The notes under the pieces were generated by a model. That model was not told the origin of the DNA. It saw nothing but the letters and a program-made list of their open reading frames with translations, and made no database searches. From Armatimonadota bacterium (GTDB lineage Bacteria; Armatimonadota; Fimbriimonadia; Fimbriimonadales; Fimbriimonadaceae), in contig JACRPN010000012.1 in NCBI GenBank assembly GCA_016223145.1, forward strand, positions 1-64,000: DNA of 64,000 nucleotides, read 5' to 3'. Shown one piece after another: positions 17,016-26,877 of this stretch (positions within the stretch are counted from its first letter, which is position 1; each line of letters starts with the position of its first letter). Made by a program: the position numbers and the translations under genes.

Positions 17016-19427
17016 ATGCACTTCTTGGCAGCCGCAATGCTCGTCTCAAATGGGATGGCCACACCAGTCGATCACCAGATCCAGAGCAGTGCGCTCACCC
17101 TCTGGTACCGCCAGCCCGCCAGGAACTGGAACGAGGCGCTTCCCATCGGGAACGGCCGAATTGGAGCGATGGTGTTCGGCGGCGCCGAAGAGGATCGACT
17201 CCAACTCAACGACGACACGATCTGGGAAGGCGCTCCGAGCGACCGCGTGAACCCCAAGGCCAGGGCCGCGCTCGACGAAGTCCGCCGCCTGATCTTTGCC
17301 GGCAAGAACGAAGAAGCCGCGAAGCTTGCGGGATCAGACATGATGGGCGTGCCCCCCACCATCGAGTCCTACCAGACCTTGGGCGACCTCAAGATTCGTA
17401 TACCGGAAGCTTCATCATCGCCGACCTATGAGCGCTCCCTGGACCTCGATTCTGCCCTTGCCACGTCGACGTGCTCCTATCGTCAGGGTCTCCTGACGCG
17501 GACAGCCTTTGCGTCAGCAGCTGACGATGTGATCGTCGTGCAGCTTCGCTCGGTCGCCGCCGGACCCTTGAACCTTGAGGTCTTGCTGGAGCGCTCTGCC
17601 AATGCGAAGACCACGGCGCACGGCTCCGATGGCCTTCACCTCTCAGGGCGCGCAGGAGATCGCGGCGTGAGGTTTGATGCCTTGCTCAGGGCAACGGTCG
17701 AAGGCGGCGCGGTTCAAGTGGATGGAAGCCGGCTGCTCGTGCAGGGGGCTCAGGCGGCCACGCTCTATCTGACCTCCGAGAGTGACTACAACCTCAAAAA
17801 CCCCGCAAAACCGCTCACCCGAGATCGGCTCGAAGCTTGCCAGAGTGCTTTGGATGCGGCGATGAAGAAGCCGTACAGGAAGCTCCTTTCCGACCACGTC
17901 ATCGAGCACCAGCGGCTCTTCCGCCGGGTCCGGCTGGACCTTGGCGCCCACCAAGAGGACCGGATTCCGACTGACGTTCGGCTTGCCGAGGTTCAAAAAG
18001 GCCGAGACGATCCCGCGCTGGCGGCGCTCTATTTTCAGTACGGGCGCTACCTGATGATGTGCTCGTCCAGGCCGGGCGATATGCCCGCGAACCTCCAGGG
18101 GCTCTGGTGCCAAGACATGAAGGCGCCTTGGAACGCGGACTACCACACCAACATCAATCTTCAGATGAACTACTGGCCCGCCGAAGTCGCGAATCTCTCG
18201 GAGTGCCACACCCCCCTCTTCGACCTGATGAACGAGATCGCCAAACCTGGAGCCGACGTCGCTAAGCGCATGTATGGCGCGAGGGGTTGGGTGGTCCACC
18301 ACCTGACGGATGTGTGGGGCTTCGCGACGCCCGCCGACGGGGTCTGGGGTGTGTGGCCGGTGGGTGCGGCCTGGCTCGCGCAGCACCCTTGGGAGCACTT
18401 TCAGTTCACACGGGACCGCAAGTTCCTGAAGGACCAGGGCTATCCGCTTATGCGAGGCGCGGCGCTCTTCTTGCTCGACTTCCTGGTTCCTGCGCCCGCT
18501 GACAGCCCGGTTGCGGGCAAGCTGGTGACCAATCCGTCCCATTCGCCAGAGAACGGGTTCCGGAAGCCCGATGGGACGACCTCGATGTTCACCTACGCCG
18601 CGACCATGGACCTTGAGATCGCCCACGACCTTTTCACAAACTGCATTAAAGCGATCGACGAGCTCGCCAAGAACCGTGCTGGGTTCGACAAAGACCTCCG
18701 AAAGGAACTTTTGTCGGCGCTGCGGCAGCTTGCCCCACTGCAGATCAGTCCCAAGACTGGAAGGCTCCAGGAATGGGTCGAAGACTATGATGAGCCGGAG
18801 CCGGGGCACAGGCACATGTCCCACCTCTTTGGGCTCCATCCGGGCCGCCAGATCTCCCTGAAGGGAACCCCTGAATTGGCCGCCGCCGTCCGCAAGTCCC
18901 TGGAATATCGGCTCTCGCACGGGGGAGGCCACACCGGTTGGAGCCGTGCCTGGATCGTCAACTTTTGGGCGCGTTTGAGAGATGCTGAGAAGGCCCACGA
19001 AAACCTCACCGCGCTCTTTGCGCATTCCACCTTGCCCAACCTCTTCGACAACCATCCGCCGTTCCAGATCGACGGAAACTTTGGGGGATGCGCGGGGATC
19101 GCCGAGATGCTGCTGCAAAGCCACGAGGGCGGGCTCGCCCTGCTGCCGGCTCTGCCAAACGCCTGGCCCGAAGGCGCGGTCGAGGGATTGAGGGCAAGGG
19201 GCGGCTTTGAGGTCTCGATGGTGTGGTCCGGGGGCGTTCTGAGCCAAGTGGGCATCAAGTCTCTGGCTGAGACGCCCGTCTGCAGGCTGCAGGTCCCGAC
19301 AAATGTCGCGGTTGCATCCGCATCGGTCGATGGCAAGGAGATCACGGTGCGAGAAACCGGCGGGTGGATGAACCTGACGATCCGCAAGGGAAAGTCGGCA
19401 ATCCTCAAGATCAAGCCTCGAACCTAA
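17016..19427 (+). CDS. GH95 family alpha-L-fucosidase
   Basis: 803 aa. It opens [20 protein letters not shown] and [10 protein letters not shown], the signature N-terminal sandwich of GH95 inverting 1,2-alpha-L-fucosidases (some members act on L-galactosides). The (alpha/alpha)6 catalytic part shows [19 protein letters not shown], where the two catalytic Asn lie, [20 protein letters not shown] with the acid Glu region, and FQIDGNFGG with the conserved Asp. The start is uncertain: ATG 17016 or 17040 would both give a short hydrophobic leader, so export is likely. Fucose isomerase at 35357-37162 provides the next metabolic step. It converges with the GH20 gene, eight bases apart. Confidence 0.9.
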   Translation: MHFLAAAMLVSNGMATPVDHQIQSSALTLWYRQPARNWNEALPIGNGRIGAMVFGGAEEDRLQLNDDTIWEGAPSDRVNPKARAALDEVRRLIFAGKNEEAAKLAGSDMMGVPPTIESYQTLGDLKIRIPEASSSPTYERSLDLDSALATSTCSYRQGLLTRTAFASAADDVIVVQLRSVAAGPLNLEVLLERSANAKTTAHGSDGLHLSGRAGDRGVRFDALLRATVEGGAVQVDGSRLLVQGAQAATLYLTSESDYNLKNPAKPLTRDRLEACQSALDAAMKKPYRKLLSDHVIEHQRLFRRVRLDLGAHQEDRIPTDVRLAEVQKGRDDPALAALYFQYGRYLMMCSSRPGDMPANLQGLWCQDMKAPWNADYHTNINLQMNYWPAEVANLSECHTPLFDLMNEIAKPGADVAKRMYGARGWVVHHLTDVWGFATPADGVWGVWPVGAAWLAQHPWEHFQFTRDRKFLKDQGYPLMRGAALFLLDFLVPAPADSPVAGKLVTNPSHSPENGFRKPDGTTSMFTYAATMDLEIAHDLFTNCIKAIDELAKNRAGFDKDLRKELLSALRQLAPLQISPKTGRLQEWVEDYDEPEPGHRHMSHLFGLHPGRQISLKGTPELAAAVRKSLEYRLSHGGGHTGWSRAWIVNFWARLRDAEKAHENLTALFAHSTLPNLFDNHPPFQIDGNFGGCAGIAEMLLQSHEGGLALLPALPNAWPEGAVEGLRARGGFEVSMVWSGGVLSQVGIKSLAETPVCRLQVPTNVAVASASVDGKEITVRETGGWMNLTIRKGKSAILKIKPRT

Positions 19428-19434
19428 GGGGCCG

Positions 19435-21369
19435 CTACCAGTTGCCCACGCGCCGGACCCGGATGTCGCCGTAGGAGTCGGTGCCGCCGTCTGTGCGGGC
19501 CGTAATGCGGAGAGAAACGTGGGCTATGGGCGGGAGCTTGGCCACCTTCAGCCTGTAGCGATTGCCCTTGTTGACACTGCCTGTAGACCCATCGTGAACG
19601 TCTTCAGCAACGACGCGGCCATTCACGACCAGTTGCACCGACTGGATGTCCAGCCGGCAATCGCCATAGGCGTATTCGAGCAGAACCTCGTAGATTCCAG
19701 GCACACGATCGAAGGACTTAGCGGGCCAATCGACCGTTCTGCAGGACTCCCCAAAGGTCTCGGGCGACCAGCTTCCCAGTTTGGGCGGAGCTGGAGGGTC
19801 TATGGGATGGTGGCGTACCCCCATGGCGTCCAGCCGTGCGACGTGGGCTTTGAGCCTTGGCAGGAACTTAGCATAGGTGGGTCGCTCCATTTCGGACCAA
19901 ACCACTTCGCTGAACACGCTGAGCCTCGGGAAGAGCTGATACTCGGCGATGTCCCAGGTTGGGATCGCCTCGGTCCATAGGGCGCTCTGAGCTCCCAAGA
20001 CATGATGCTTCAAGTCAGGCTCAAGCTGATTCGGGACCGGCTCATAGGACCAAAGCCGCTCGAGGCCGAGCTTGCCCCAGGGGCGCTTGAGCTCCAGTTT
20101 CGGGTCACTGGTCTGGGCTTGGTCGAAGTAGCAGAAGGCTGCGGGAGACATGATCACGTCGTGGCCCTGGCGAGCCGCTTCGATCCCCCCGGCCTCGCCA
20201 CGCCAGCTCATTACCGTGGCTCCCTGCGCGAGAAAGCCCTCCAGAATCTCGTCCCAGCCGATGAGCTTTCGCCCCTTAGAGGCCAGATAGCGGTCCATCT
20301 GCGAGATGAACCACGCCTGAAGCTCTTCTTCGTTTTTGAGGCCAAGGCTCATCATCTTGGCTTGCGCCCGCTCGCTGGCCTTCCATTGGCCCTTGGGCGC
20401 CTCGTCTCCGCCGATGTGAATGTAGCGGGAAGGGAAGATCGCCAGGACTTCGTCTAGGACGTTCTGCATGAAGCGGACCGTCGAGTCTTCCACGTTCAGG
20501 ACGTCGACGTGCGTGCCCCAACCCGTGGCCACTTCGAGTGGGATGCCGGTATTCCCCAGTTCCGGATAGGCCGCGATGGCGGCCTGGGAGTGGCCGGGCA
20601 TTTCAATCTCGGGGAGCACCGTCACGTGCCTTTGGGCGGCGTACTTGACGATTTCACGAAGGTCGCTCTGTGTATAGAAGCCAGAATGCGGCTTCCCTGA
20701 GAACTCGTCGGGCGCATCGTTGACTTGGGTGTCCCTGCGCTTGCTTCCGATCTCGGTGAGCTTTGGATAGCGCTTAATCTCGAGCCGCCAGCCCTGATCG
20801 TCGGTCAGGTGCAGGTGAAGCACGTTCATCTTGTGCATCGCGAGAAGGTCGATGAACCTGAGAATCTTGGGTTTTGGGAAAAAGTGCCGGGCGACGTCGA
20901 GGTGGGCGCCGCGCCAGGCGAATCGGGGCCTGTCTTCGAGCGTCAGGCAGGGGAGTTTCCACTGGCGGCCCCTTGGTTTGGCCGAGCCAAAGGAGGAATG
21001 CGGGAGCATCTGCCGCAGAGTCTGAACTCCGCAATGGACCCCCGCAGGTGTCGAGGACTCAATTCGGATCCCACTTGGATCAACGTGCAGCCGATAGCCC
21101 TCGGAGCCGAGCGTCGAAAGCCGCTTGTCGAGAATCAGACGAATGCTGCGAGAGCCTTTGGCCCGCTTGCCGGGCAAGGGCAGTTTGGCGGGCTTGCCGA
21201 TCCAATGCCTAAGCAGCGAAGCCTCGTTCGCCAGGCCAGGGTCTGCGACGAGGCTCGTTCGGCGGTCGAGGATGAAGGCACCTGGCAGCGGGCGCGCCGT
21301 TGCCGGCCTCGGCAGAAAGCAGGACCCTTGCCCGGTGAAGAGAATGGAAAGCGCCGCAAGCACAACCAT
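19435..21369 (-). CDS. GH20 beta-N-acetylhexosaminidase, secreted
   Basis: 644 aa from ATG 21369, which directly starts the hydrophobic leader MVVLAALSILFTGQG; an upstream start at 21393 adds eight residues. An N-terminal alpha-beta domain precedes the barrel beginning RFAWRGAHLDVARHF. LHLHLTDDQGWRLEIKRYP and GGDEAPKGQW, the Asp-Glu pair of substrate-assisted catalysis, are both present, as is the Trp-rich substrate pocket (WRGEAGG). The last 130 or so residues after the barrel look like a carbohydrate-binding beta domain. It is transcribed divergently from the GntR-type regulator, with a palindromic candidate operator between them. Confidence 0.92.
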   Translation of the reverse strand: MVVLAALSILFTGQGSCFLPRPATARPLPGAFILDRRTSLVADPGLANEASLLRHWIGKPAKLPLPGKRAKGSRSIRLILDKRLSTLGSEGYRLHVDPSGIRIESSTPAGVHCGVQTLRQMLPHSSFGSAKPRGRQWKLPCLTLEDRPRFAWRGAHLDVARHFFPKPKILRFIDLLAMHKMNVLHLHLTDDQGWRLEIKRYPKLTEIGSKRRDTQVNDAPDEFSGKPHSGFYTQSDLREIVKYAAQRHVTVLPEIEMPGHSQAAIAAYPELGNTGIPLEVATGWGTHVDVLNVEDSTVRFMQNVLDEVLAIFPSRYIHIGGDEAPKGQWKASERAQAKMMSLGLKNEEELQAWFISQMDRYLASKGRKLIGWDEILEGFLAQGATVMSWRGEAGGIEAARQGHDVIMSPAAFCYFDQAQTSDPKLELKRPWGKLGLERLWSYEPVPNQLEPDLKHHVLGAQSALWTEAIPTWDIAEYQLFPRLSVFSEVVWSEMERPTYAKFLPRLKAHVARLDAMGVRHHPIDPPAPPKLGSWSPETFGESCRTVDWPAKSFDRVPGIYEVLLEYAYGDCRLDIQSVQLVVNGRVVAEDVHDGSTGSVNKGNRYRLKVAKLPPIAHVSLRITARTDGGTDSYGDIRVRRVGNW

Positions 21370-21393
21370 GGTTTCGCTACTAGAGTGACACAA

Positions 21394-21407
21394 CTTCTAT
21401 GTAGAAG
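21394..21407. promoter_or_regulatory. Candidate operator between GH20 and regulator genes
   Basis: CTTCTA-TG-TAGAAG is a perfect 14-base inverted repeat 25 bases upstream of the GH20 start and in the -35 zone of the regulator's promoter. The left half, AACTTCTAT, recurs at 22637-22645 upstream of the lipoprotein gene. It is a plausible binding site for the adjacent GntR-type regulator. Confidence 0.55.
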
Positions 21408-21421
21408 CGGTGCATCGCGTG

Positions 21422-21427
21422 TATAAT
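21422..21427 (+). promoter_or_regulatory. -10 element (TATAAT) of the regulator gene
   Basis: A perfect TATAAT 84 bases before the regulator start. No good -35 is present at the right spacing; the position is occupied by the palindrome at 21394-21407. This would suit repression or activation by the bound regulator. Confidence 0.5.
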
Positions 21428-21510
21428 CAACTTGTCGGTTGGACCAGTTCGGACCTAAGCGCTGGCCGCAGGCGCTTTTGCCCGCAGACCATCGGGATTT
21501 CGATTCAGTC

Positions 21511-22596
21511 ATGGCAAGAGCGCAACCCAAGTATCTCCGACTCCACGAGCAACTCGCCGCCCGCATCGACCGCGGGGAATGGCTGCCCGGAGACCGTCTG
21601 CCCAGCGAACCACTGATTGCCGAAGAGTACGGCGTCGCGTACATGACCGTCCGCAGCGCGATCAGCCAGTTGGTGCGCACGGGGCAATTGCGCCGCATCA
21701 GGGGTCGGGGCACCTATGTCGTTGAGCCGGAACAGCCGGACGTGCGCCCGGCCATTGGTCTGCTCTTGGCGGCAAACTGGCACAGTCTGGACCCGTTTTA
21801 CTTCCCGCCGCTGGTTTCCGGGTTTGTGGAAAAGGCGGAGCAGTTGGGCTATCAGGTACATCTGGCCGACCGGTCTGAGCCGCTGCTTGAGATCTTCCGA
21901 TTCCGCGAACTGCACGTGAGCGCCGTGGCCTGCGTTCTAGTGGACGAGGAGGATCTGGACGACGCTCATGAGCTTTGGGACAAAGGTGTCTTGGTGGTAG
22001 CGATCAACCACTACGGAGGTTCGCGGCGAGTTCCAAGCGTGACGGCAGACAACCAAGGCGCTGCCTATCTTGCGGCCAGACAACTGGTTCAGCTTGGGCA
22101 CCGATCCTTTGCGTATCTTGCCGGGCCCCCCTGGAATCTCGACGCCAAGGAACGGGGCAAAGGCGTGCGCCGCGCGCTGCGCGATTCAGGGATTCCCTCC
22201 GATTCGCTGCTGGTCATGGAAGGTGGCTTTTACGAGGAGAGCGGTTACGCGCGCGGCAAGGAGCTTCTCTCGAAAGACGAGCTTCCCACGGCGGTGATGT
22301 CGGTCAGCGACCTCGCGGCGATTGGCTTTTTGCGGGCGGCGCACGAGCTGGGAGTCCGGGTGCCAGAGGACATCAGCGTTTTCGGATTTGGGGACTTTCG
22401 GCTCTCCGGATTTGTGCGGCCGGCGCTCACGACGGTGCGCCTGCCGATCAGCGAAATCGGGCGGCGAGCAGCCGAGTCGCTCATCGACCAGGTCCGCGGA
22501 ATGAGGCCAGACCCTATCACCCTCGAGTGCTCGATGGTACTTAGGGAATCCATCGCTCCACCGAGGTCCCATCCGTTCCCTGGAAAATCTTCCTGA
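21511..22596 (+). CDS. GntR-type HTH / LacI-type sensor transcription regulator
   Basis: 361 aa. ATG 21511 starts just before the winged-helix domain (residues 5-72): LHEQLAARIDRGEWLPGDRL, then EEYGVAYMTVRSAISQLVRTG and RGRGTYV. The rest is a periplasmic-binding-protein-like sensor domain as in LacI/AraR regulators (IGLLLAANW at its start, VTADNQGAAYLAARQL, SVFGFGDF near the end). AraR-type proteins with this arrangement bind sugars and repress sugar genes. The divergent GH20 gene and the palindrome upstream suggest a glycan-derived effector. It probably also regulates itself. Confidence 0.88.
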   Translation: MARAQPKYLRLHEQLAARIDRGEWLPGDRLPSEPLIAEEYGVAYMTVRSAISQLVRTGQLRRIRGRGTYVVEPEQPDVRPAIGLLLAANWHSLDPFYFPPLVSGFVEKAEQLGYQVHLADRSEPLLEIFRFRELHVSAVACVLVDEEDLDDAHELWDKGVLVVAINHYGGSRRVPSVTADNQGAAYLAARQLVQLGHRSFAYLAGPPWNLDAKERGKGVRRALRDSGIPSDSLLVMEGGFYEESGYARGKELLSKDELPTAVMSVSDLAAIGFLRAAHELGVRVPEDISVFGFGDFRLSGFVRPALTTVRLPISEIGRRAAESLIDQVRGMRPDPITLECSMVLRESIAPPRSHPFPGKSS

Positions 22597-22601
22597 TCTC
22601 T

Positions 22602-22650
22602 TTGCACCGCCAAAAACCTATGCTATACTCGTGTTGAACTTCTATAGAGA
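22602..22650 (+). promoter_or_regulatory. Promoter with candidate operator upstream of the lipoprotein
   Basis: TTGCAC (22602-22607), a 16-base spacer and TATACT (22624-22629) form a good promoter. Just past the expected transcription start lies AACTTCTATAGAGAG (22637-22651), whose first nine bases match the left half of the palindrome at 21394-21407. Regulator binding here would block transcription. Confidence 0.5.
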
Positions 22651-22667
22651 GGTGAGTCAGGATCGAC

Positions 22668-22922
22668 ATGCGCAGTACCATGCTCCTCAAAGTCGCTCTC
22701 GCACTTGCCGTCGGCGTTTTTGCCGCGGCCTGCGACAAGGACACCAACAACGCGACCCCCGACACCGTGGCGGAAGCCCAGAAGCAGCGGGAGCAGATGA
22801 TCGATAACGACAAGACCATGACGCCGGAACAGAAGGACGCCATGAAGCGTGCCCTTCGGATCACGCCGGGCGGTCCTCCGGGATCGAACCCCAAAGATCG
22901 AGGCAGCAACCCAGGCAAGTAG
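22668..22922 (+). CDS. Small lipoprotein of unknown function
   Basis: 84 aa. The N-terminus is a type II signal peptide with lipobox FAAAC (Cys22), so the mature protein is about 60 residues tethered to a membrane. The mature part is charged (AEAQKQREQM, MTPEQKDAMKRAL) and ends in a Pro/Gly-rich tail. No family was recognised. It has its own promoter and a possible operator half-site shared with the regulator upstream. Confidence 0.7.
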   Translation: MRSTMLLKVALALAVGVFAAACDKDTNNATPDTVAEAQKQREQMIDNDKTMTPEQKDAMKRALRITPGGPPGSNPKDRGSNPGK

Positions 22923-23068
22923 CGTCTGAGCCGGAGAATCGTCATGCGAAGAAGCATCCGATCAAAGACACCTTGGAGTTTTCTCCGGGCATTCCCCATG
23001 TCCCGGGAGATTGATTCACGGACCCGAACCGCGGAGCCACGAGCTTTTGCGTGTTTGGAGGAGTTGAA

Positions 23069-24013
23069 ATGACCCTAACACACCCACACAAGCGCCGCTT
23101 CCTTCGCGGCTTTACTCTCATCGAGCTGCTGGTCGTGATCGCGATCATCGCGATCTTGGCCGCCATCCTGTTCCCCGTGTTCGCTCAGGCTAAGAGCGCC
23201 GCCAAAAAGACGCAGTCCCTCTCCAACATCAAGCAGTTGGCGATGGCGGTGATTATGTATATGGGCGACTACGACGACGTGATCCCGATGTCGGAATACG
23301 ACAGTGGCGACCGCTATATCAGCTGGGCCACCATGGTCGATCCCTACATCAAGAGCGGCAAGAACCTGCCCAACACGAACTCCGGGATCCTCCAGAATCA
23401 TGCCTCCGATGGTCTGTATCGCAGCCCCGGCAACCCCGTTGGCTATCAAGACGGTCCGAGCTCTGGCTCTTTCAGCTACGGCGTTCACATGTCGCTGTTC
23501 GTGTCCAACTACTACGAGTCTTGGGCCGGATATCCGGGAGTCGACACGCCCGCCAACCCCGGCGTGCCGTACAACTTCCTGGACGCGCCCGCCGACAAGA
23601 TCATGATGATGGAGAAGGGCGCCAACGACCCGGCAGCGGGCTGGAACTACCCGTTCTTCCACGACTGGCAGCAGATGTGGATCGGCCCGATCTGCACGAC
23701 CGCCGGCGACCCCAACACGGTCTACCGCGACGGCGTCGAGGCGTACACTCCTGGAACCACGGTCTATCACCCCATGTTCGACAACGACTGCCCGAGCTGG
23801 TGGAGCGGCGGTTGGGAGTGCGCGGCGCACGCCCGCTATCGCTTCAACCGCAACGCCCCAATGGCCTACATGGATGGCCACGCCAAGACCATGACCAAGG
23901 GCGCGATCAAGTGGTTCAAGAACATTTGGGTCGACCGACGCAATATGAACCACTACAGCTGGTTCTATGACTATCTGAACGGCGGAGGCTGGGGCTTCCC
24001 AGGCATCCACTAG
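23069..24013 (+). CDS. Prepilin-like secreted protein (DUF1559 / H-X9-DG type)
   Basis: 314 aa. ATG 23069 has the SD GGAGGAG. The type III signal ([20 protein letters not shown]) follows a basic RRFLRG leader and would be cut before Phe by a prepilin peptidase. [13 protein letters not shown] is the junction wording typical of Armatimonadota prepilin-like proteins. The C-terminal region carries [16 protein letters not shown], the H-X-DG style motif of this family. Such proteins occur in many copies per genome; this one is rich in Tyr and Trp. A role as a pseudopilin or surface protein is likely. Confidence 0.88.
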   Translation: MTLTHPHKRRFLRGFTLIELLVVIAIIAILAAILFPVFAQAKSAAKKTQSLSNIKQLAMAVIMYMGDYDDVIPMSEYDSGDRYISWATMVDPYIKSGKNLPNTNSGILQNHASDGLYRSPGNPVGYQDGPSSGSFSYGVHMSLFVSNYYESWAGYPGVDTPANPGVPYNFLDAPADKIMMMEKGANDPAAGWNYPFFHDWQQMWIGPICTTAGDPNTVYRDGVEAYTPGTTVYHPMFDNDCPSWWSGGWECAAHARYRFNRNAPMAYMDGHAKTMTKGAIKWFKNIWVDRRNMNHYSWFYDYLNGGGWGFPGIH

Positions 24014-24023
24014 TTTCGTTTCA

Positions 24024-24048
24024 CGCGGGAGCGCGGGCAAGTCCCGCG
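24024..24048 (+). terminator. Hairpin after the prepilin-like gene
   Basis: CGCGGGA (24024-24030) pairs with TCCCGCG (24042-24048) eleven bases after the stop. There is no T tract, so on its own it is a weak terminator; a better one follows at 24075. Confidence 0.5.
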
Positions 24049-24074
24049 ATCATTGCGGACCTGCATGAACGAGT

Positions 24075-24100
24075 GAGGCGGGCGGCTTGCCGTCCGCCTC
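24075..24100 (+). terminator. Intrinsic terminator
   Basis: GAGGCGGGCGG, loop CTTG and CCGTCCGCCTC form an 11-bp stem with one G-T pair, followed by TATTTGCTTG. The remaining sequence up to 24329 shows no gene. Confidence 0.8.
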
Positions 24101-24329
24101 TATTTGCTTGTGCGCCTTCCTCGTTCACGGGCCTTCCCGGTGCCCGATGGGTGGGAGGAAGGGATGGAGGCCATACCCCCTAAGTGGGGCCATGTTGATC
24201 CCTTCACCCGGTTCGTTAGCGCTCAGGGACCTCTCCCCGGCGGGAAGAGGAGGCAGCTAACCCTACGGTTATCGCGTGGAGGGTGGAGGTTCGGGACCGG
24301 GGTTTTCGTTCACCGCCCCAAAGGACCGG

Positions 24330-25307
24330 CTATCTCAACGCCTCACAGATGAACGCCAGGTCGTCCGAAGTCAGCTCCCTGCCATCCGCCGTCAGGTTGC
24401 AGGCCACTTGACGTTCGTTCCTGAACCCCGGGATGACGCAGGCCACGCTGGGCTGGGCGAGGATGTAGTTGAGCGCGATCGCCGCGAGGTCTTCGGTCTT
24501 TTCACCGAAGCGGGCCTTCAGCCTTGCGAGCTTTGGCTTGAGCTCCGAGAGCGCCTCGGCGGAGAAGGCTCTTGAGTTCAAGCGGTGATCTCCAGGCTCG
24601 AACTGGGGCGGTGTCGAGGCGTCGTACTTGTCGAGCAGCCTCGCCTGCGCGAGCGGGCTGAAAGCGACAAACGAAATCCCGCGCTCTTGCATCAGGTTGC
24701 TGACCCGCGAGCCGGGACGCACAAAGTGATCGTCCAAGGCGTGGGCCCAGCTTTGCAGGACCGAGGGTTTGAGCTTAGGGACGATGTGCTCGAAGTGGTC
24801 CTCGGAATAGGCCGATTGCCCTTTCAGCCGGACCTTTCCCTCATCGACCAGGCGGTTCATCACCTCGATGGCGCCGTCCAGGTACTTCCAGTTCTCGCCA
24901 AAGTCGCCGTGGTGGAAGTAGTAGATGTCGATGTGGTCACGCCCCAAGTTGATGAGCGACTGCTCGCACTGGTGCCGGATGTGCGCGGGCTCGTAAGCAT
25001 GCTCCGCCGTGCCGGGGAACCAGCCGATTTTTGTGGCGATGACGAAATCGGTGGATTTCAGGCCAAGCCGATCGAGCACCCGCCTGAGCATCTGTTCGGC
25101 GCGGCCGTTGCCGTAGACGTCGGCATTATCGAAGTGGTTGACGCCACGGTCCACGGCCACCTTGATCGCCTGCGTGATTTCGTCCTCGTCGACGTTGGCC
25201 CAGCCGTTGGGGTTGCCGTTGACCCAGTTCAGGCCGCCCATGGTCCAGCAGCCGAGGCTGATCTCCGACACCTTGACGCCCGAGGTTCCAAGTTCGCGGT
25301 ACTTCAT
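24330..25307 (-). CDS. Aldo/keto reductase
   Basis: 325 aa, the usual length for the family. It starts MKYRELGTSGVKVSEISLGC, and the (beta/alpha)8 barrel tetrad can be placed: Asp and Tyr in NHFDNADVYGNG, Lys in VIATKIGW and His in IYYFHHGDF. The C-terminal part has the NADP-binding stretch around IPGFRNERQVACN. It most resembles bacterial YdjG/IolS-type enzymes that reduce sugar- or keto-type carbonyls. The substrate is unknown and the gene appears monocistronic. Confidence 0.88.
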   Translation of the reverse strand: MKYRELGTSGVKVSEISLGCWTMGGLNWVNGNPNGWANVDEDEITQAIKVAVDRGVNHFDNADVYGNGRAEQMLRRVLDRLGLKSTDFVIATKIGWFPGTAEHAYEPAHIRHQCEQSLINLGRDHIDIYYFHHGDFGENWKYLDGAIEVMNRLVDEGKVRLKGQSAYSEDHFEHIVPKLKPSVLQSWAHALDDHFVRPGSRVSNLMQERGISFVAFSPLAQARLLDKYDASTPPQFEPGDHRLNSRAFSAEALSELKPKLARLKARFGEKTEDLAAIALNYILAQPSVACVIPGFRNERQVACNLTADGRELTSDDLAFICEALR

Positions 25308-25515
25308 AGCATCAGTATGTCGAAGGCGAGCTCAGAGCAGGGAGGGGCTCGCTGCCCGCGGACAAAGGCTTGCCGGCCATTTGGGAAGTCTGTATCCGGA
25401 CCCTCGGTGAAGGAATCTATACAAAATTCTCCAGTGCCCGGTTCAATCAGCAGAAATGTGAAATCGCCCTCAGAACGGCTAGGCCAGGCTCGTTCAGGTC
25501 TAGCACCATTAATCC

Positions 25516-26541
25516 ATGCTCACGTTCCTCGCGCCAATGCTCCTGGCGCAGACACAGGATTCAGTTCTCGTTGGCGACAACCCCAAGGAGCCTCACCTCA
25601 GAAACGTCCGCCAGCTCACCTTTGGCGGCCAGAACGCCGAAGCCTATTGGAGTTTCGACGGAAAGCAGATCGTGTACCAGACGCGACAGCCCGAGTGGCC
25701 GGATGAGCAGATCGTGGTCATGAACGCCGATGGATCGGGCAAGCGCCTGCTTTCTACGGGCCTGGGCCGCTGCACGTGCAGCTACTTCACTCCCGACGGC
25801 AAGTGGCTCTATTTCAGTTCGACCCACGATAGGAACAAGGGCGCGCAGACCCCGGTGGACCACTCCAAGGGCTACGTCTGGATGGTCAATCCCCAGTTCT
25901 CGATCTACCGGGTCCGGGCGGACGGTTCTGGGCTGACGAAGGTGATCGACAAGAACGCCTATGTGGCCGAGACGACCATCGATCCAGGCGGAAAGTACAT
26001 GACCTGGACATCCAACTTCGAGGGCGACCTCGAGATCTACCGCTCAGACCTGAACGGCGGCAACGTGAAGCGCCTCACCCGCAACGTGGGCTACGACGGC
26101 GGCCCGTTCGTGAGCTGGGACGGCAAGAAGATCGTGTATCGGCGGTATGACCTAAAGACGCAGACAGAGGTGGACGACTACCGAAAGCTCCTGGCCGAGA
26201 ACCTGGTCAGGCCTTCGAAGCTGGAGGTCTACATGATGGACGCGGACGGTAAGAACCCCCGGCGGGTGACCAGCCTCAACTGCGCCAGCTTCGCACCGTT
26301 TCTATCGCCAGACAACCAGTGGATCATCTTCTGTTCGAACTTCGGCGACAAGAAGGGCCGGGAGTTCGACCTGTGGCGTATCCGGGTGGACGGGACGGAC
26401 CTCGAGCGCATCACCCGCAGCCCAGAGTTCGACGGGTTCCCGATGTTTAGTCGCGATGGGAAGCACCTGGTCTTCGCGAGCAACAGGAATGGCAAGGTTC
26501 GCGGCGAAACAAACGTGTTCGTGGCGGACTGGATCGAATAG
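25516..26541 (+). CDS. TolB-like WD40/PD40 beta-propeller protein, probably exported
   Basis: 341 aa. A short leader (MLTFLAPMLLAQTQ) suggests export. At least six PD40 strands are visible, for example AYWSFDGKQIVYQT, SYFTPDGKWLYFSS, PFVSWDGKKIVYRR, PFLSPDNQWIIFCS and PMFSRDGKHLVFAS. Inter-strand motifs MNADGSGKRL, VRADGSGLTK and VDGTDLERIT are typical of TolB C-terminal propellers. It lacks the TolB N-terminal domain and a Tol-Pal neighbourhood, so it is not TolB itself. It probably binds a ligand or protein. Confidence 0.78.
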   Translation: MLTFLAPMLLAQTQDSVLVGDNPKEPHLRNVRQLTFGGQNAEAYWSFDGKQIVYQTRQPEWPDEQIVVMNADGSGKRLLSTGLGRCTCSYFTPDGKWLYFSSTHDRNKGAQTPVDHSKGYVWMVNPQFSIYRVRADGSGLTKVIDKNAYVAETTIDPGGKYMTWTSNFEGDLEIYRSDLNGGNVKRLTRNVGYDGGPFVSWDGKKIVYRRYDLKTQTEVDDYRKLLAENLVRPSKLEVYMMDADGKNPRRVTSLNCASFAPFLSPDNQWIIFCSNFGDKKGREFDLWRIRVDGTDLERITRSPEFDGFPMFSRDGKHLVFASNRNGKVRGETNVFVADWIE

Positions 26542-26877
26542 CGTCGGGTAACATGTCGAAAGTACTGGAATGCGTCGGGGCTGTCCCGAGTACGTCGAGA
26601 CAAATGGCATATTCTAGTTAGCGTCTTTTCCCACCTAAGCCTCCTTAGTCCTCTGCCCCAGGACGGGAGGCTTAGGGTATCCTCTTCATCCCGGCCGGGA
26701 TGACGCTTCCCCCTCGCCTGGTTGGGACAGCAGATCGTCGAATGACGAATGTTGGATTTTAAGTGTGGAAATCGGGACCGGCGAATGCGTGCTGAGAGCG
26801 TGTGCCAATCCACCGCCTTCCGCGTTTGAGATCGCGACTCTCGTTACTCCGTCACTCGACATCCCAAGGTAACCGCC
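26542..26877. other. Intergenic region upstream of rplK
   Basis: 336 bases without a gene. It holds a strong two-part hairpin at 26634-26676. No clear promoter for rplK is recognisable, and no L1-binding or leader motif was seen. Confidence 0.5.
26634..26676. repeat. Long inverted repeat / hairpin
   Basis: CCTAAGCCTCC (26634-26644) is perfectly complementary to GGAGGCTTAGG (26666-26676). Inside, GTCCT and AGGAC (26648-26652 with 26660-26664) extend the stem to a seven-base loop. No T tract follows on either strand, so it could be a repeat-family element or a factor-dependent terminator. Confidence 0.7.

Noticed and set aside
17643-19247. 534-codon antisense open frame inside the GH95 gene
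   Set aside because: It has no family motif or SD, and the plus-strand GH95 frame is fully conserved. High GC leaves long antisense frames.
25516-26541. Naming the propeller protein TolB
   Set aside because: It lacks the TolB N-terminal domain and there are no Tol-Pal genes nearby.
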